NCBI GenBank assembly: GCA_007131045.1
Contig: SLRI01000003.1
Location: forward strand, 1-8,653
Reading direction: 5' to 3'
From: Rhodospirillales bacterium
GTDB taxonomy: Bacteria; Pseudomonadota; Alphaproteobacteria; Geminicoccales; Geminicoccaceae
DNA: 8,653 nt
Part shown: piece after piece, positions 8,301 through 8,653 of the stretch
How positions within the stretch are numbered: position 1 is the stretch's first letter
Layout: each line of letters begins with the position of its first letter
The notes under the pieces: model-generated
Database searches by the model: none
The model's input: only the letters and a program-made list of their open reading frames with translations
What the model was told of the DNA's origin: nothing
Made by a program: the position numbers and the translations under genes

Positions 8301-8388
8301 GGCGCTGCTCGACGCCAACCTTTCGGCGCATGCGCGCAGCCTCGTCGAGGCACTTCTCGCCGAACCGGATGCCGCGACAGCCGCCTAG
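5362..8388 (+). CDS. AfsR/SARP-type transcriptional regulator: winged helix, BTAD, STAND-like ATPase, TPR-like C-terminus
   Basis: A 1008-residue cytoplasmic regulator. Residues 1 to about 95 form an OmpR-like winged helix; the stretch RERLCSLFWDIPHDPRGALRWSLSRLRP (43-70) is typical of this family. The bacterial transcriptional activation domain (BTAD) spans about 95-238, followed by a Pro/Ala-rich linker (about 239-268). LVGR (269-272) opens an ATPase module with Walker A GEPGLGKST (298-306, Lys304) and Walker B LLILED (391-396), followed by HWLDEA. The remainder is helical, with TPR-like repeats most evident after about residue 760. Such proteins usually activate neighbouring genes when ligand and nucleotide release the ATPase/TPR brake. 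Full three-part members are best known from actinomycetes; similar ones occur in rhizobia. GTG 5362 is chosen over GTG 5350 for its GGAGG site. It is divergent from the transporter and redox genes, its likely targets. The signal is unknown. Confidence 0.92.
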   Translation: MLTIRLLGEIEVCRDDSVQPLPPSRKTRALLAYLALTGRPHRRERLCSLFWDIPHDPRGALRWSLSRLRPLVDDPDRPRIEADRDSVGFLTHDARIDVLAVRRALLGGPEALSIEELTDLAAHFRGELLEGQDLPDLHDFQAWLVAEREDARRLQAQLLAALVERLADQPEAALGHARRLVQIDPYALQPRMAQLRLLLAAGRRCEAEQQFETGLRLLREADGDTTALAAEWRRLRARPTANADSHAVPTPAVGVAPESEPAPAPHPSLVGRMPERKALLAALARATAGKAQVVLVTGEPGLGKSTLIETFVEAASGTGAAVLRGHASEAEREQPFAPWQEALAGLDDGFPRAAVGSDLDRYDARRLARDQLHAAVIAQLAEFARERPLALLILEDIHWLDEASATLLAQVVRALRQQPLLVLLSARDGELPDNPPVLGVLRGLRHDRQLEEIELLPLSPAETALLASRIAPGVDSQRVAAESGGNPLFAQELGQALMTGTEGVPRTLQALVRDRIERLPSPAAEILQTAAVLGPSFHIDCLERLLLLDKEAVVEALELLERHALLRPGSAPASFAFRHELIHRAVYSGLSEPRRRLLHLKIAQLMRAQEPLDEAVALELAQHAALAGDDRLAAEACITAGYRCLRLLAGTEAELLARRGQRHAERLKDPDRTRLLIDSLRVQLAARPPDEPETMISLIEELAERAVDLGLIEHARRAFRMLSLLRWEHGLTSEAERDSLRGEILTRTADDRQRILGLTEAARCLALLERDPGQAEALVLEAQAMAKRHGEEPDGIADTLGMLRLQQGALDEAAALFEQARDAARRDGERGNEFLALEHLTKLEIRRGNCSRARRLTAELTSLAERFRCGSELPFARVVDALCRKAEGDDGADAELQDAIDALSVADAKHRLAFALNEAACLDLRGGWMAGARERATEALRLATLLELPSEIAIAHVRLARCATATADKVAFAGHRSALQALLDANLSAHARSLVEALLAEPDAATAA

Positions 8389-8394
8389 AGCTCA

Positions 8395-8399
8395 GAGGG
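8395..8399 (+). promoter_or_regulatory. Ribosome binding site of the DUF4242-like gene
   Basis: GAGGG six bases before ATG 8406, within the 17-base gap after the regulator stop. It supports co-transcription with the regulator and the choice of start. Confidence 0.65.
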
Positions 8400-8405
8400 A
8401 CGTCA

Positions 8406-8653
8406 ATGGAGCATGTCATCGTCGAGGGTCGCTACGCGGAGGTCACTACGCCCGAGGCGGTCCTCCGGCGTGGCATGGACCAGCGCTTCTGCTTCGACCT
8501 CTATCGCAGCCATCCGGTCATTCATTTCCTGACACTCGACGGAACGCATATCTGCTGTGTGTTCCGCGCGCCTGACGCCGAATCGGTGCGTCGGGCGCTC
8601 GACAAAATCGCGGTCCTGCCGCCGGAGCGCGTCTGGGCGGCTTCGCTCGAGGG
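8406..8653 (+). CDS. DUF4242-like small protein (partial; putative metal-binding ferredoxin-like fold)
   Basis: The first 82 codons of a gene cut by the right edge. It starts 17 bases after the regulator stop with a good ribosome binding site, so it is very likely in the same transcript. The translation, with HICCVFRAPDAESVRRAL (residues 48-65) followed by a Leu-Pro-Pro-rich turn and VWAASLEG, resembles DUF4242 proteins, which have an FCVYEAP-like strand at this point. One characterised member, SCO4226 of Streptomyces, binds nickel. Cys29, Cys50 and Cys51 and His36, His40 and His48 are possible ligands here, but I cannot tell which, if any, bind metal. The family assignment is by eye and moderate. 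A role as accessory or sensor partner of the regulator is inference from position. Confidence 0.6.
   Translation, partial: MEHVIVEGRYAEVTTPEAVLRRGMDQRFCFDLYRSHPVIHFLTLDGTHICCVFRAPDAESVRRALDKIAVLPPERVWAASLE

Overview
The window is very GC-rich and almost fully coding, with long shadow frames on the opposite strand. Shine-Dalgarno starts are clear, and the gene families suggest a free-living or plant/soil-associated Proteobacterium. An alphaproteobacterium of the rhizobial or rhodospirillal kind is my best guess from gene content and codon style. I cannot name a species. No RNA gene, CRISPR array, transposase, complete mobile element or origin was seen.

Layout. Six genes read leftward on the minus strand. 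In transcription order they are an MFS transporter (5174-3933), an OsmC-family protein (3794-3186), a two-Rossmann flavin monooxygenase-like protein (3128-1887), a group-A type FAD oxidoreductase (1869-640), a MaoC-like hydratase (643-170), and a group 1 truncated haemoglobin (173 to beyond the left edge). The last three are very tightly packed: a 17-base gap before the FAD oxidoreductase, then two successive ATGA stop/start overlaps. Rightward on the plus strand are a roughly 1008-residue AfsR/SARP-type regulator (winged helix, BTAD, STAND-like ATPase, TPR-like C-terminus; 5362-8388) and a small DUF4242-like protein (8406 to beyond the right edge). The two groups diverge from a 187-base control region (5175-5361), which holds a good sigma70-type promoter for the regulator.

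Noncoding structure. Three features are worth noting. The first is a tandem 21-base AT-rich repeat between the transporter and osmC-like genes (3892-3933). The second is a perfect 13-bp stem with a 5-base loop between the osmC-like and flavin monooxygenase genes (3144-3174). The third is a short inverted repeat in the spacer of the regulator promoter (5261-5277).

How it may work together (inference). A large signal-sensing regulator is divergent from an efflux or uptake carrier and a compact redox operon: thiol peroxidase-like protein, two flavoenzymes, hydratase and oxygen/NO-binding globin. This looks like an inducible system that oxidises a small molecule, or detoxifies a reactive one, and protects the cell from oxygen, NO or peroxide by-products. 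The substrate cannot be read from the sequence. I do not recognise this exact combination as a characterised pathway.
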